From Chloroflexota bacterium (GTDB lineage Bacteria; Chloroflexota; Anaerolineae; B4-G1): DNA of 11,814 nt. Within the stretch, counting starts at the first letter, position 1; each line of letters opens with the position of its first letter. The stretch covers positions 1-11,814 of the forward strand of contig DSAR01000139.1 of the NCBI GenBank assembly GCA_011046405.1. The letters run 5' to 3'. The position numbers and the translations under genes were made by a program. Below are positions 1 to 6,035 of the stretch, piece after piece. The notes below the pieces were generated by a model. It had not been told where the DNA came from. It made no database searches and saw only the letters and a program-made list of their open reading frames with translations.

Positions 1-2
1 GC

Positions 3-130
3 AACTACTCAGGCCAGCCCTTTGTTGTGCCGGAGAATGGGTTTTTGGGGTGTGTGGCGGGCGCTTTGCGCCCGCCACACACCCCAAAAACCCGCCCATC
101 CGCTGCAAACGAACAGCAGGCTGAGTAGTT
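3..130. repeat. Nested inverted repeat with a long perfect hairpin
   Basis: The arms at 39-64 and 68-93 are perfect 26-bp complements separated only by TTT, so either strand can form a very stable stem. An outer inverted repeat, aactactcag at 3-12 and ctgagtagtt at 121-130, encloses it. This resembles a small foldback or MITE-like element. A target-site duplication cannot be checked on the left because the window begins two bases before the outer arm. There is no T-tract after the stem, so a simple intrinsic terminator is less likely. Confidence 0.7.
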
Positions 131-526
131 ACCGCATTTAATAAACAGAGACGCACAGGGAGAAGTGTACCACAGGTGCCAAAGGTCGGCAAGCAAAATA
201 ATGAGGCTAACATCGCGCGACCGTCAAATTTGCGTATGGTAAACGTCGAACGGTCGAAACTCGTCCATACACTTCCCGTCATTCCAGCGAAGAGAGAGCA
301 ACGACGTTTCGTCCAGCAACATGGGTGATTTTCTGCTATGCTATCATCGTCAACGTGGGTTGACCCCCAGGCAAACTCCAGCGCCAGGCCCGGGTGCAGG
401 GCGACGAAGTGAAAAATCTGGGGAAGGACCACTGGAATCGGCACAGCGCCGTCGCCCTGAGATCACCGCCTGGGCCTGATATCGTCTTCGCCGGAGACAA
501 CAAGACTATGCCTTGAGGTGTTGAAC
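131..526. other. Intergenic stretch without a recognisable gene
   Basis: About 400 bases lie between the leftmost foldback and the first plausible start codon. Short frames on both strands show no domain, no good ribosome binding site and no hydrophobic pattern. Small inverted repeats are present (cgaccgt at 218-224 with acggtcg at 250-256; caggccc at 385-391 with gggcctg at 472-478), but none has a terminator or riboswitch layout. No convincing promoter for the gene at 527 was found. Confidence 0.5.
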
Positions 527-940
527 TTGAAAACAACAGGGTGGACGAGATCTACGAGCCGCTTGGTACAGGTGACGGGCAATTTCAGTCTCTTAACGGC
601 GATTCTGGGTTGTCTGGCCCTGTGGAACGGCGCTGTCCTGTTGATGGAGCAGCCCATGACTCTCTCACCAGCAGATCACGCCTCAACGCTCCCCTGGCCG
701 GCGACGGAGTGGCAGGACACGTCACAAACGTACCGCTCGCTGGTCAGTGGGCTGTTGTTCTGGCTTCCTCTGGGATTAGGCGCCATTGCTTGCGGGGCCG
801 GGGTCATCACACTGGCTTGCGGGCGCGAGCGCTGCCCCGAAATCACTCACCGGACCTTGATCGCCCTCATCCTGGGGATCATTCCAGGGTGCTTATTTAT
901 GCTCTGGGTCGTCGTTGCTACTTCAGCACTTGGGAGGTAA
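527..940 (+). CDS. Hypothetical three-helix membrane protein
   Basis: The family was not recognised. The protein is about 137 residues with three likely membrane segments: LLTAILGCLALWNGAVLLM near the N-terminus, LLFWLPLGLGAIACGAGVI in the middle, and LIALILGIIPGCLFMLWVVV near the C-terminus. A polar loop of about 30 residues joins the first two. TTG at 527 is chosen as the start because GAGGTG at 515-520 is a perfect Shine-Dalgarno match 6 bases upstream. GTG at 518, in the same frame, is the alternative but has no ribosome binding site. Five bases separate its stop from the next start, and its last codons contain that gene's ribosome binding site, so the two are probably one operon. It converges on the CpaF-type ATPase gene. 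Function is unknown. Confidence 0.62.
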   Translation: MKTTGWTRSTSRLVQVTGNFSLLTAILGCLALWNGAVLLMEQPMTLSPADHASTLPWPATEWQDTSQTYRSLVSGLLFWLPLGLGAIACGAGVITLACGRERCPEITHRTLIALILGIIPGCLFMLWVVVATSALGR

Positions 941-945
941 TCGCT

Positions 946-1182
946 ATGTTTCTGAAAAAACCGTATCTACGTATGGTCAACGTGATCGTTATCCTGAGCG
1001 TACTGCTGGCCCTGCCCCTGGGGAGTGCCTATGCCAGTAACGAGAATGGGGACAAGCACTTCACGTCAGCAGACGAGGCCCCCAAAGGAGATAGCGCAGC
1101 CCTGCTCTGCCTGGCCCTCGTCGGCGGTGTAGCTATCTTGGCCGCCAGCGTACTGTTGGTTGAATTTCGCAAGCTCCTTTAA
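946..1182 (+). CDS. Small exported or bitopic membrane protein, hypothetical
   Basis: The protein is 78 residues. It starts with a classical signal sequence: positive MFLKKPYLR, a hydrophobic core VNVIVILSVLLALPLG, then SAYA-SN, a good signal peptidase site near residue 30. A short polar stretch (NENGDKHFTSADEAPKGD) follows. A second hydrophobic segment, LLCLALVGGVAILAASVLLV, leads into a basic tail EFRKLL. The predicted topology is a mature type I membrane peptide with a small outside domain. GGGAGG at 932-937 is placed 8 bases before ATG 946. The reading frame stays open far upstream, but that part overlaps the preceding gene and is ignored. The stop codon sits inside the left arm of the foldback at 1178-1301. 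No family was recognised. A pilin-like role is only a thought, since the convergent gene is a secretion ATPase, and no Flp processing motif is present. Confidence 0.65.
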   Translation: MFLKKPYLRMVNVIVILSVLLALPLGSAYASNENGDKHFTSADEAPKGDSAALLCLALVGGVAILAASVLLVEFRKLL

Positions 1183-1301
1183 AGGTATCTTCTCAATAAG
1201 TTGGGGAGCTGTGGCCGGTCTCCCGACCGAGCCACAGCGGGCACGGTCAGGAGACCGGCCCGAGCGAGTTTGCCCCGGTTTATTGAGATGATACCTTTAA
1301 A
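1178..1301. repeat. 124-bp foldback between convergent genes
   Basis: The terminal arms at 1178-1199 and 1280-1301 are complementary over 22 bp with one mismatch and begin and end with TTTAAA. Inside, 1213-1229 and 1244-1260 form a second 17-bp stem with one mismatch (core ggccggtctcc). The left arm contains the stop codon of the gene ending at 1182. The right arm ends 4 bases before the stop of the ATPase gene. It could serve as a bidirectional terminator or be a MITE inserted at a TA or TTAA target. The sequence alone does not separate these. Confidence 0.72.
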
Positions 1302-1305
1302 GCAC

Positions 1306-2763
1306 TTAGCGGGGCGAGCCCTTCATGAACATCGACGCGGGCAACTCGAAACCGTGCCGTTTGAGCGTCGCGTCACAATGGGGCCGCATACCAGTCGAAC
1401 CGTGATAGCCTAGCACTTTACCCTCCTGATTGTCTCCCTCGTCATAGAAGAGAAACAAGTCCTGCATCACGACGTTCTCCCCCTCCATCCCCAAAATCTC
1501 TGTGATCTGGGTCACTTTCCGGCTGCCGTCGCGCATGCGTGAAGCCTGGACGATCAGGTCGATGGCCGAAGCAATCTGCTGCCGGATGGTAATCATTGGC
1601 ATCTCCACGCCGGCCATGAGGACCAACGTCTCCAAGCGGGAGATACAATCGCGGGGCGAGTTAGAGTGAATGGTCGTCATACTGCCATCGTGCCCCGTGT
1701 TCATCGCCTGAAGCATATCCAATGCCTCACCCGAGCGACACTCACCGACCACGATTCGCTCCGGGCGCATACGCAGCGCGTTGACCACACAGTCGCGAAT
1801 GGTCACTTCGGAGGGGCTTTGCGGACTGGGCTTCTTGGTCTCCAGGCGCACGACGTTCCGCTGCCGGAGCTGCAACTCGGCGGCGTCCTCGACCGTGACC
1901 GTGCGCTCGTGTTCTGGAATGTAGTCGGAAAGAATGTTGATAAGCGTCGTCTTACCAGAACCGGTGCCGCCGGAGACGATGATGTTCAATCGAGAAACCA
2001 CCGCCGCTTCTAAAAAGTATGCAATGTCGTCGGTCAGAGAGCCAAAGCGTTTGAGATCCTCAACCATCAACTTATCTTTGGCAAACTTCCGGATCGTGAT
2101 ATTCGGCCCATCAATGGCGCACGGTGGGATAACGGCGTTGACGCGCGATCCATCCGGCAAGCGCGCATCGATCAGGGGATGTTCGTATTCCGCCGTCCGA
2201 CCCAGGGGTAAGACGATGCGCTTGATAATCCGCACGACGTGATCGTCGTCGAGGAATTTATACCCCGTCTCCGCCAGTCTTCCGTCTCTTTCCACGAATA
2301 CGATGTAGGGGCTGTTGACCATGATCTCGGTGATATCATCCCGATCGATCAAAGGCTGAATCGGGCCAAAGCCAAAGACCTCGTTCATGATACTCCTGTA
2401 GAATTTTTCCTTGCTAAGGCCAGAAGGAATTTTTAGATTGCCACTGCTGGCAAACTGTTCCAGGGTCCGAAAGACCGTCTGCTCCCGTTCCGACGTGCGT
2501 TCCCAGGGCATATCCAGCGGTAAGTCGGGCGTCAGTTGTTGGCGCAGATGATCGGCAATCTTGAGTTGTAGCCTCAATATCGCAGCTCGCTTCTCGCTAA
2601 TCGCTCCCCGCTGGCGCGGTGTGTCCGGCGGCTCTGGAAAGAGTTCCAGGAATAGATCATCATCCACTTCCCGCTTGGAAGTCTTGGGTTCAGACACCGG
2701 TGCTGCTTCAGGCTGCCCCTGAGGTTCTGCCTCTGCTGACTGTTCGCGTCTAAAAAGCGCCAT
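1306..2763 (-). CDS. CpaF/TadA-type secretion ATPase (GspE/VirB11 superfamily)
   Basis: This is a 485-residue hexameric ATPase of the type that powers Tad/Flp pilus assembly and related type II/IV secretion machines at the cytoplasmic face of the membrane. An N-terminal polar extension (1-55) precedes the NTD. The ATPase core shows Walker A GGTGSGKT (265-272), an Asp-box region TVTVEDAAELQL (288-299), Walker-B-like RIVVGECRSGEA (336-347) and the His box TGHDGSMTTIHSNSP (356-370). The family match is strong and the length is normal. About 60 residues after the core (from about 425) form a polar tail. The start at 2763 is supported by aagggag about 7 bases upstream. The gene for a small cysteine-containing protein lies 99 bp upstream on the same strand. 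No TadB, TadC, CpaB/E, prepilin or prepilin peptidase gene is in the window, so the partner machine is not visible and a gene symbol would be overreach. Confidence 0.93.
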   Translation of the reverse strand: MALFRREQSAEAEPQGQPEAAPVSEPKTSKREVDDDLFLELFPEPPDTPRQRGAISEKRAAILRLQLKIADHLRQQLTPDLPLDMPWERTSEREQTVFRTLEQFASSGNLKIPSGLSKEKFYRSIMNEVFGFGPIQPLIDRDDITEIMVNSPYIVFVERDGRLAETGYKFLDDDHVVRIIKRIVLPLGRTAEYEHPLIDARLPDGSRVNAVIPPCAIDGPNITIRKFAKDKLMVEDLKRFGSLTDDIAYFLEAAVVSRLNIIVSGGTGSGKTTLINILSDYIPEHERTVTVEDAAELQLRQRNVVRLETKKPSPQSPSEVTIRDCVVNALRMRPERIVVGECRSGEALDMLQAMNTGHDGSMTTIHSNSPRDCISRLETLVLMAGVEMPMITIRQQIASAIDLIVQASRMRDGSRKVTQITEILGMEGENVVMQDLFLFYDEGDNQEGKVLGYHGSTGMRPHCDATLKRHGFELPASMFMKGSPR

Positions 2764-2862
2764 ATAACGTCTCCCTTCTAACGTGTGTGGCGGGTTGAGA
2801 ATTGAGCGTTGAGACCAACGGAAACGCTTTGGAAGCCATCGCTTCGATCGGCCGGGCTGACC

Positions 2863-3399
2863 TCATCCCGCCAAACTGTCTTGCAAGAGAGCGACGACGA
2901 CAGCATACGCCGCCAGCAAATCGCCATCACTCAAGTGTCGTAAGGATTCCTGAAGACCCTCCAAGATCGTGGCCCGTTGATTGGCATCGCGCATCAAAAC
3001 CAGACTGTCGGCCGTGGGGTATAGACCAGCTTGCCGCAGTAGATTCCGGGTCGCGCCGCCAGGTTCGGCGTATAGATCGAAAGCATCGAGTCGCCGCCCG
3101 CATCCGGGGCAATCTTCGATGACGTGACCGGCCAGTTTGCCCCCGTGGATACGAAATCGCTCGCTGTCCAAAATGATGGCGCGTCCACATTGATGGTAGC
3201 GCAAATCGAACGTTCCCTCGCTCATCCCCCGGGCAATCCGATCGACATCATCGGGATCAAAATACACGATACCCTCGGCCGCCAACTCATCCGTAAACAG
3301 TTCGCGCTCTTTGCTAATGGAATCGTCAGAACCGGCTGCAGGGGCACCAAGCGTTGACAGGTAATCGGCGGCCAATTCTTTTAGCTTGCTAGTAAGCAT
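2863..3399 (-). CDS. Hypothetical protein with possible zinc-ribbon cysteines
   Basis: The product is 178 residues, soluble, and has no signal peptide or membrane segment. The central part holds YHQCGRAIILD and, about 25 residues later, DCPGCGRRLD. The H-x-C-G and C-x-x-C-G spacing would suit a single treble-clef or zinc-ribbon site. The N-terminal part is acidic and helical (LKELAADYLSTLG, then FDPDDVDRIARGM), and the C-terminal part is helical. The family was not recognised. The start at 3399 is supported by GGAAGG about 8 bases upstream, and a sigma70-type promoter lies just beyond. The gene runs in the same direction as the secretion ATPase 99 bp downstream, so co-transcription is likely. 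A role as a partner of that ATPase is inference from position only. Confidence 0.75.
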   Translation of the reverse strand: MLTSKLKELAADYLSTLGAPAAGSDDSISKERELFTDELAAEGIVYFDPDDVDRIARGMSEGTFDLRYHQCGRAIILDSERFRIHGGKLAGHVIEDCPGCGRRLDAFDLYAEPGGATRNLLRQAGLYPTADSLVLMRDANQRATILEGLQESLRHLSDGDLLAAYAVVVALLQDSLAG

Positions 3400-3437
3400 A
3401 ATCTACCTTCCCCCTCGACCGTTTTTACACTAGTGAT

Positions 3438-3466
3438 AGTATAGCATCGAGCATGACTGCCGACAA
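3438..3466 (-). promoter_or_regulatory. Sigma70-type promoter for the 3399/2763 gene pair
   Basis: On the minus strand, TTGTCG (3461-3466) and TATACT (3438-3443) are separated by exactly 17 bases. Transcription would start near 3431, leaving a leader of about 30 bases with a good ribosome binding site before ATG 3399. The -35 box lies only 4 bases past the stop codon of the HAD gene, so the following pair has its own promoter. Confidence 0.6.
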
Positions 3467-3470
3467 GTTA

Positions 3471-4136
3471 TCAGAGCGCGGGGCGTCTGCCATTCAATAG
3501 ATCCTCGATCACTTCCCCAACCTTCAGGAGGTCATCGACCGCGACATCGACGTGCCCATCCGGCTGGCCGTCCACCAGTATCGTCGTCATCCCCAGGGCC
3601 TTGGCCTGCTCCAGGTTCTGGAGCGTATCCTCGACCATGATACAGGCGGATCCCGGCACGCCCAATATCTCCAACGCACGCTCATAGGCCCGCCGGTCGG
3701 CCTTGCTGTGCATCCCCACATCCTCAATGCCGATGACGTGCTCGAAGTGGACGATCACATCCAATGCCCGCAACACCCGCCGGGCATACGTTGACGTCGC
3801 GTTGGTATAAACAGCTTTGCTCAGCGGAATCGCCCACAACATCCGATCCAACGCCGGGCTGGGATCAAGATAAGTCTCCACTGGGATGTCGTGCACGAAG
3901 AAGAGATAATCGTCGACGTCGATGTCTTGTGCATTTGCCGCCATCAGGCCCGCCAGCGTCGTCCCATAGCGCAGAAAATAACGACGCCGCATCGCCGACG
4001 CTTCCTCTGGTGACAGATCGAAGGTCTGCTGCAGCCATTGTTGAATGCGCCGGCCGATCTCTTGCATGACGCCACTGCTGCGCGGATAGAGGGTATCATC
4101 CAGATCGAAAATGATGTATTGGAGGGATGCGTTCAT
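3471..4136 (-). CDS. HAD-superfamily hydrolase, pyrimidine 5'-nucleotidase type
   Basis: The 221-residue protein has all four HAD motifs: motif I FDLDDTLYP with nucleophile D11 and general acid D13, motif II YTNAT with T111, motif III K145 in HSKAD, and motif IV VEDT with E169 and D170. The DLDDTLYP opening with a helical cap is typical of the SDT1/pyrimidine 5'-nucleotidase branch. The enzyme probably dephosphorylates a nucleoside monophosphate or another small phosphate ester in the cytoplasm; the exact substrate is inference. The frame is open 49 codons further upstream, but ATG 4136 starts 10 residues before the motif and overlaps the stop of the upstream gene as ATGA. Translation is therefore probably coupled, which explains the absence of a ribosome binding site. 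Confidence 0.9.
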   Translation of the reverse strand: MNASLQYIIFDLDDTLYPRSSGVMQEIGRRIQQWLQQTFDLSPEEASAMRRRYFLRYGTTLAGLMAANAQDIDVDDYLFFVHDIPVETYLDPSPALDRMLWAIPLSKAVYTNATSTYARRVLRALDVIVHFEHVIGIEDVGMHSKADRRAYERALEILGVPGSACIMVEDTLQNLEQAKALGMTTILVDGQPDGHVDVAVDDLLKVGEVIEDLLNGRRPAL

Positions 4137-4726
4137 GTTGTGAGTTTCAAGTTGCTGGTTTTGGGTTTGTAGATTTGAATGGTCGCCAATATCTCGAATT
4201 CTCTTGGGGCTAAGATCTTCGACAGGACAATCTGATGGACGGTAAACAGGTACTGCGGAAATGTGACGTCCTTCGACTCGCATACAGGATTAAACGCCGA
4301 TACGTCCTCCAACGCCGTGACCAGTCTCGACGAAGCGGTTCGAAAATGAGGCGTCACGTTAATGGCCGCAAGACCTTTTCTGATCTGTGCACTTAGATTT
4401 CGCAGGTCTTCCGTCACCTCAATTTGCCAGCGTAAAAGCCGCGTCTGCCAGAATGGGGCGTCAACCGCTACCAACGAGACTGACGTCAAGGGGAACGGTG
4501 GAAGCGTGGCCAACCGGGCGTCCAGGCACTCAATAATCTGCGGCAAAATGCTCTCATCTGGCAATGCAAACCGTTGGCAGGTCAGGTGAACCCGCTCGTG
4601 GAGCCGCCCCCCGAATAGCGTCTGCAACGCTCTCTGCCGTTGGCGTATCTCGGCGATCTCCCCCGGCGAAGGCTCCGCCAGGATACAGATATCACCCGGC
4701 ATCGCTGTGCGTGGTCTGGCTGGCAT
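4133..4726 (-). CDS. 2H phosphoesterase-like protein (LigT/2'-5' RNA ligase fold)
   Basis: From ATG 4726 the product is 197 residues. The first 2H motif is VHLTC (H47-x-T49). The second site is TPHFRT (H127, with Thr at +3 rather than the usual +2), so the second HxT is altered. The later stretch HQIVLSKILAPREFEILATI resembles the C-terminal strands of LigT-like proteins, where a line such as 'V.L..S.L...Y..L' follows the second motif. Family members are cyclic phosphodiesterases or RNA-end enzymes; the substrate here is unknown. The start is uncertain: the frame is open to TTG 4873, ATG 4726 has only a weak gtgggt upstream, and ATG 4702 has no ribosome binding site. The stop overlaps the HAD start by 4 bp. 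Pairing with a nucleotidase suggests nucleotide or RNA-end metabolism, but this is inference. Confidence 0.6.
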   Translation of the reverse strand: MPARPRTAMPGDICILAEPSPGEIAEIRQRQRALQTLFGGRLHERVHLTCQRFALPDESILPQIIECLDARLATLPPFPLTSVSLVAVDAPFWQTRLLRWQIEVTEDLRNLSAQIRKGLAAINVTPHFRTASSRLVTALEDVSAFNPVCESKDVTFPQYLFTVHQIVLSKILAPREFEILATIQIYKPKTSNLKLTT

Positions 4727-4746
4727 TTTACCCACTTTGGCTGCGC

Positions 4747-4926
4747 TTACGTAGCGTTCGAGCGTCGATGTGCTATCACCGGTCGCCCAGAAGCCGCCAG
4801 ACTGCAATCCGACGCATAAAACCAGCCTGAAGCAACCAGGACGATAGCCGAGAGCCCAAACAACGTCCACCAAAAAGCTCGTTTCCTACTCCGCGTTGTC
4901 TCCCTAAAATCAGAATCTACAGACAC
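4747..4926 (-). CDS. Short membrane-segment frame, possibly a frameshifted N-terminus
   Basis: A GTG-started frame of 59 residues reads a basic stretch (TTRSRKRA), then FWWTLFGLSAIVLVASGWFY, a convincing membrane helix, then YASDCSLAASG and a poor tail ending at 4747. The frame of the 2H gene is open across the same DNA and becomes protein-like (STLERYVSAAKVGKM) just where this frame deteriorates. Two readings are possible. This may be an independent small membrane protein ending 21 bases before the 2H start. Alternatively, a one-base frameshift near 4760-4800 may have split a membrane-anchored 2H protein. No ribosome binding site precedes GTG 4926. Confidence 0.35.
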   Translation of the reverse strand: MSVDSDFRETTRSRKRAFWWTLFGLSAIVLVASGWFYASDCSLAASGRPVIAHRRSNAT

Positions 4927-4941
4927 GTGTCAACTCAACTT

Positions 4942-5084
4942 GTAACCGTTCAGGCCAGGGGAACATTGGACACAGATTTTCACAGATCCACACAGATTGA
5001 GGCCATCAAGCAGGCCTTACTTGGCACTCGATGGAAAAAATCTGTGCAATCTGTGTCCCATCGTTCAATCCCATGAACGCTTAC
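4942..5084. mobile_element. MITE-like element with cacagatt words
   Basis: The 143-bp element has terminal inverted repeats gtaaccgttca (4942-4952) and tgaacgcttac (5074-5084), matching at 10 of 11 positions. It is flanked by ctcaactt (4934-4941) and ctcagctt (5085-5092), an 8-bp direct repeat with one mismatch that looks like an aged target-site duplication. Inside, 4968-4987 (ggacacagattttcacagat) is the near-complement of 5040-5058, so the element folds back on itself. It carries no coding frame. It sits 15 bases upstream of the short membrane-segment frame starting at 4926, so it may have disturbed that gene's 5' end. The 146 bp from 5093 to the CBM48 stop hold nothing recognisable. Confidence 0.6.
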
Positions 5085-5238
5085 CTCAGCTTTTCAGTCA
5101 GTTGGGGGGCGTCTAATCCCAAAAAAGAACAAGAGCAGCGCAACTCAGGAAGCGCGTGCGTCGTATCATTGATCGCCGGTTCACACGACCTGCCGCGACG
5201 CGAAATCTCACCGGTAGATGCGATGTCCTCCCGGCGCT

Positions 5239-5523
5239 TCAAGTCAATAGAATCCCGTTTTCTCCCTCATATTCGTCGGCGTCGTCGGTGTTGAACCAGA
5301 CACCATCCTCCGTCACGTAGCGATATGCGTAACGCCTGCCCTTTTCTAACGTCAAGACGGCGCTATAGGTCGCGTTACTGCGGCGAACGAGGCGGTCGGC
5401 CTTCGGGTCCCAATCGTTGAACTCCCCCGCGACGTAAGCGTGCGCTGCGTGGGGATGTTCCTCCGGCAATGCAAAAGAAATCTTGATCCGGTCACTATCC
5501 TTCACCTTTCGTCTGAGAATCAT
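5239..5523 (-). CDS. Stand-alone CBM48 / AMPK glycogen-binding-like domain protein
   Basis: The 94-residue protein consists almost entirely of one early-set domain of the isoamylase-N/CBM48 type. A positive N-terminus (MILRRKVKDSDRIKISFALP) is followed by the hallmark YVAGEFNDWDP, then YSAVLTLEKGRRYAYRYVTEDG and VWFNTDDADEYEGENG. These match the family pattern 'V.G.FNDWDP ... G...YRY..DG'. Family members bind alpha-glucan chains, and single-domain versions occur beside or away from glycogen enzymes. No catalytic domain is attached and no glycogen gene is nearby. ATG 5523 is preferred over the upstream start at 5553 because AGGAGGGA lies a few bases before it. Confidence 0.88.
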   Translation of the reverse strand: MILRRKVKDSDRIKISFALPEEHPHAAHAYVAGEFNDWDPKADRLVRRSNATYSAVLTLEKGRRYAYRYVTEDGVWFNTDDADEYEGENGILLT

Positions 5524-5696
5524 CTTTCCCTCCTTGTGTCCTTCCCAAAACACGACAGCGAATTGAGAAAAAAGCGAATTGTAAGCGCATGACTCGAGCG
5601 TTCATGCTGTTAACTGCCCTGGTCGCCGTGAGCAACGCCAGAAAATCCGTTTGACTCCTCATTCGTTGTCGTGTCGTCCGAAATCCAACATTGATA

Positions 5697-5725
5697 ATTA
5701 TATACACAAACGCCCGTTTCGTCTA
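5697..5725 (-). promoter_or_regulatory. Possible promoter for the CBM48 gene
   Basis: On the minus strand a perfect TATAAT (5697-5702) is preceded by TAGACG (5720-5725, 4 of 6 to the -35 consensus) at 17-base spacing. Transcription would start near 5690, leaving a leader of about 165 bases before ATG 5523. The -10 match is strong, but an AT-rich stretch can produce it by chance. Confidence 0.35.
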
Positions 5726-5743
5726 GTGCTCCCACTCAATGGG

Positions 5744-5762
5744 AAAATACGTCTGGTATTTT
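5744..5762. repeat. Small hairpin near the CBM48 promoter
   Basis: aaaatac (5744-5750) and gtatttt (5756-5762) form a 7-bp AT-rich stem with a 5-base loop. It lies just upstream of the putative minus-strand promoter and just left of the MITE-like element at 5784. Its role is unclear. Confidence 0.3.
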
Positions 5763-5783
5763 ACTGGCCCTTATGTTAGAATG

Positions 5784-5933
5784 GGGCGTATCTACAAGTT
5801 GGGGGAGAGCAGATAGCCCTGTGCTTTTTTGCCACGAATTGCACGAATTTTACGAATTTATCTTCTTTTCTTCGTGTTAATTCGTGAAATTCGTGGCTGA
5901 TTTGTGGTGCTCCCCCAAGTTTTGTATGCGCCC
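5784..5933. mobile_element. MITE-like element with cacgaatt words, 9-bp direct repeat
   Basis: The 150-bp element begins gggcg and ends cgccc. Its 24-bp terminal arms (5784-5807 and 5910-5933) are complementary at 19 of 24 positions. It is flanked by a perfect 9-bp direct repeat gttagaatg (5775-5783 and 5934-5942), as expected of a target-site duplication. The interior is also palindromic: 5831-5856 pairs with 5871-5897 and is built from repeated cacgaatt words pointing inward. There is no open reading frame. The right part, 5824-5933, recurs almost identically at 9691-9827. Confidence 0.75.
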
Positions 5934-6035
5934 GTTAGAATGGTAGCCTGCGAACATCCTCTCAACATCTGGATTTGGGCAGTCTAATCCATTCACTCAA
6001 ACAGGAACAGTCAGCCACTGTAACGAGGAGGCCAT

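Noticed and set aside
5..196. Minus-strand frame of 63 residues at the left edge
   Set aside because: Half of it runs through the perfect hairpin. It has no ribosome binding site and no recognisable feature.
218..256. Inverted repeat cgaccgt/acggtcg as a regulatory hairpin
   Set aside because: A 7-bp stem with a 25-base loop, no T-tract and no gene start near it.
541..945. Upstream extension of the frame that encodes the small protein at 946-1182
   Set aside because: It overlaps the hydrophobic membrane-protein gene in another frame and reads as an Arg/Gly/His-rich shadow. ATG 946 has its own ribosome binding site and signal peptide.
2783..2794. 12-mer gtgtgtggcggg shared with the stem at 50-61
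   Set aside because: The match stops at 12 bases with no inverted partner, so chance or a low-complexity resemblance is enough.
4922..4931. Perfect palindrome gacacgtgtc as an operator
   Set aside because: Ten bases only, no second copy, and it overlaps the possible start codon. The nearby TTGACA has no matching -10 at proper spacing.
4968..5058. CRISPR-like array of cacagatt words
   Set aside because: The words are 8 bp, inverted between the two halves and not evenly spaced, with no spacers. A foldback element explains them better.
5181..5215. Possible tRNA T-arm around ggttcacacgacc
   Set aside because: The stem and loop do not match a T-arm, and no acceptor or anticodon stem can be built around it.
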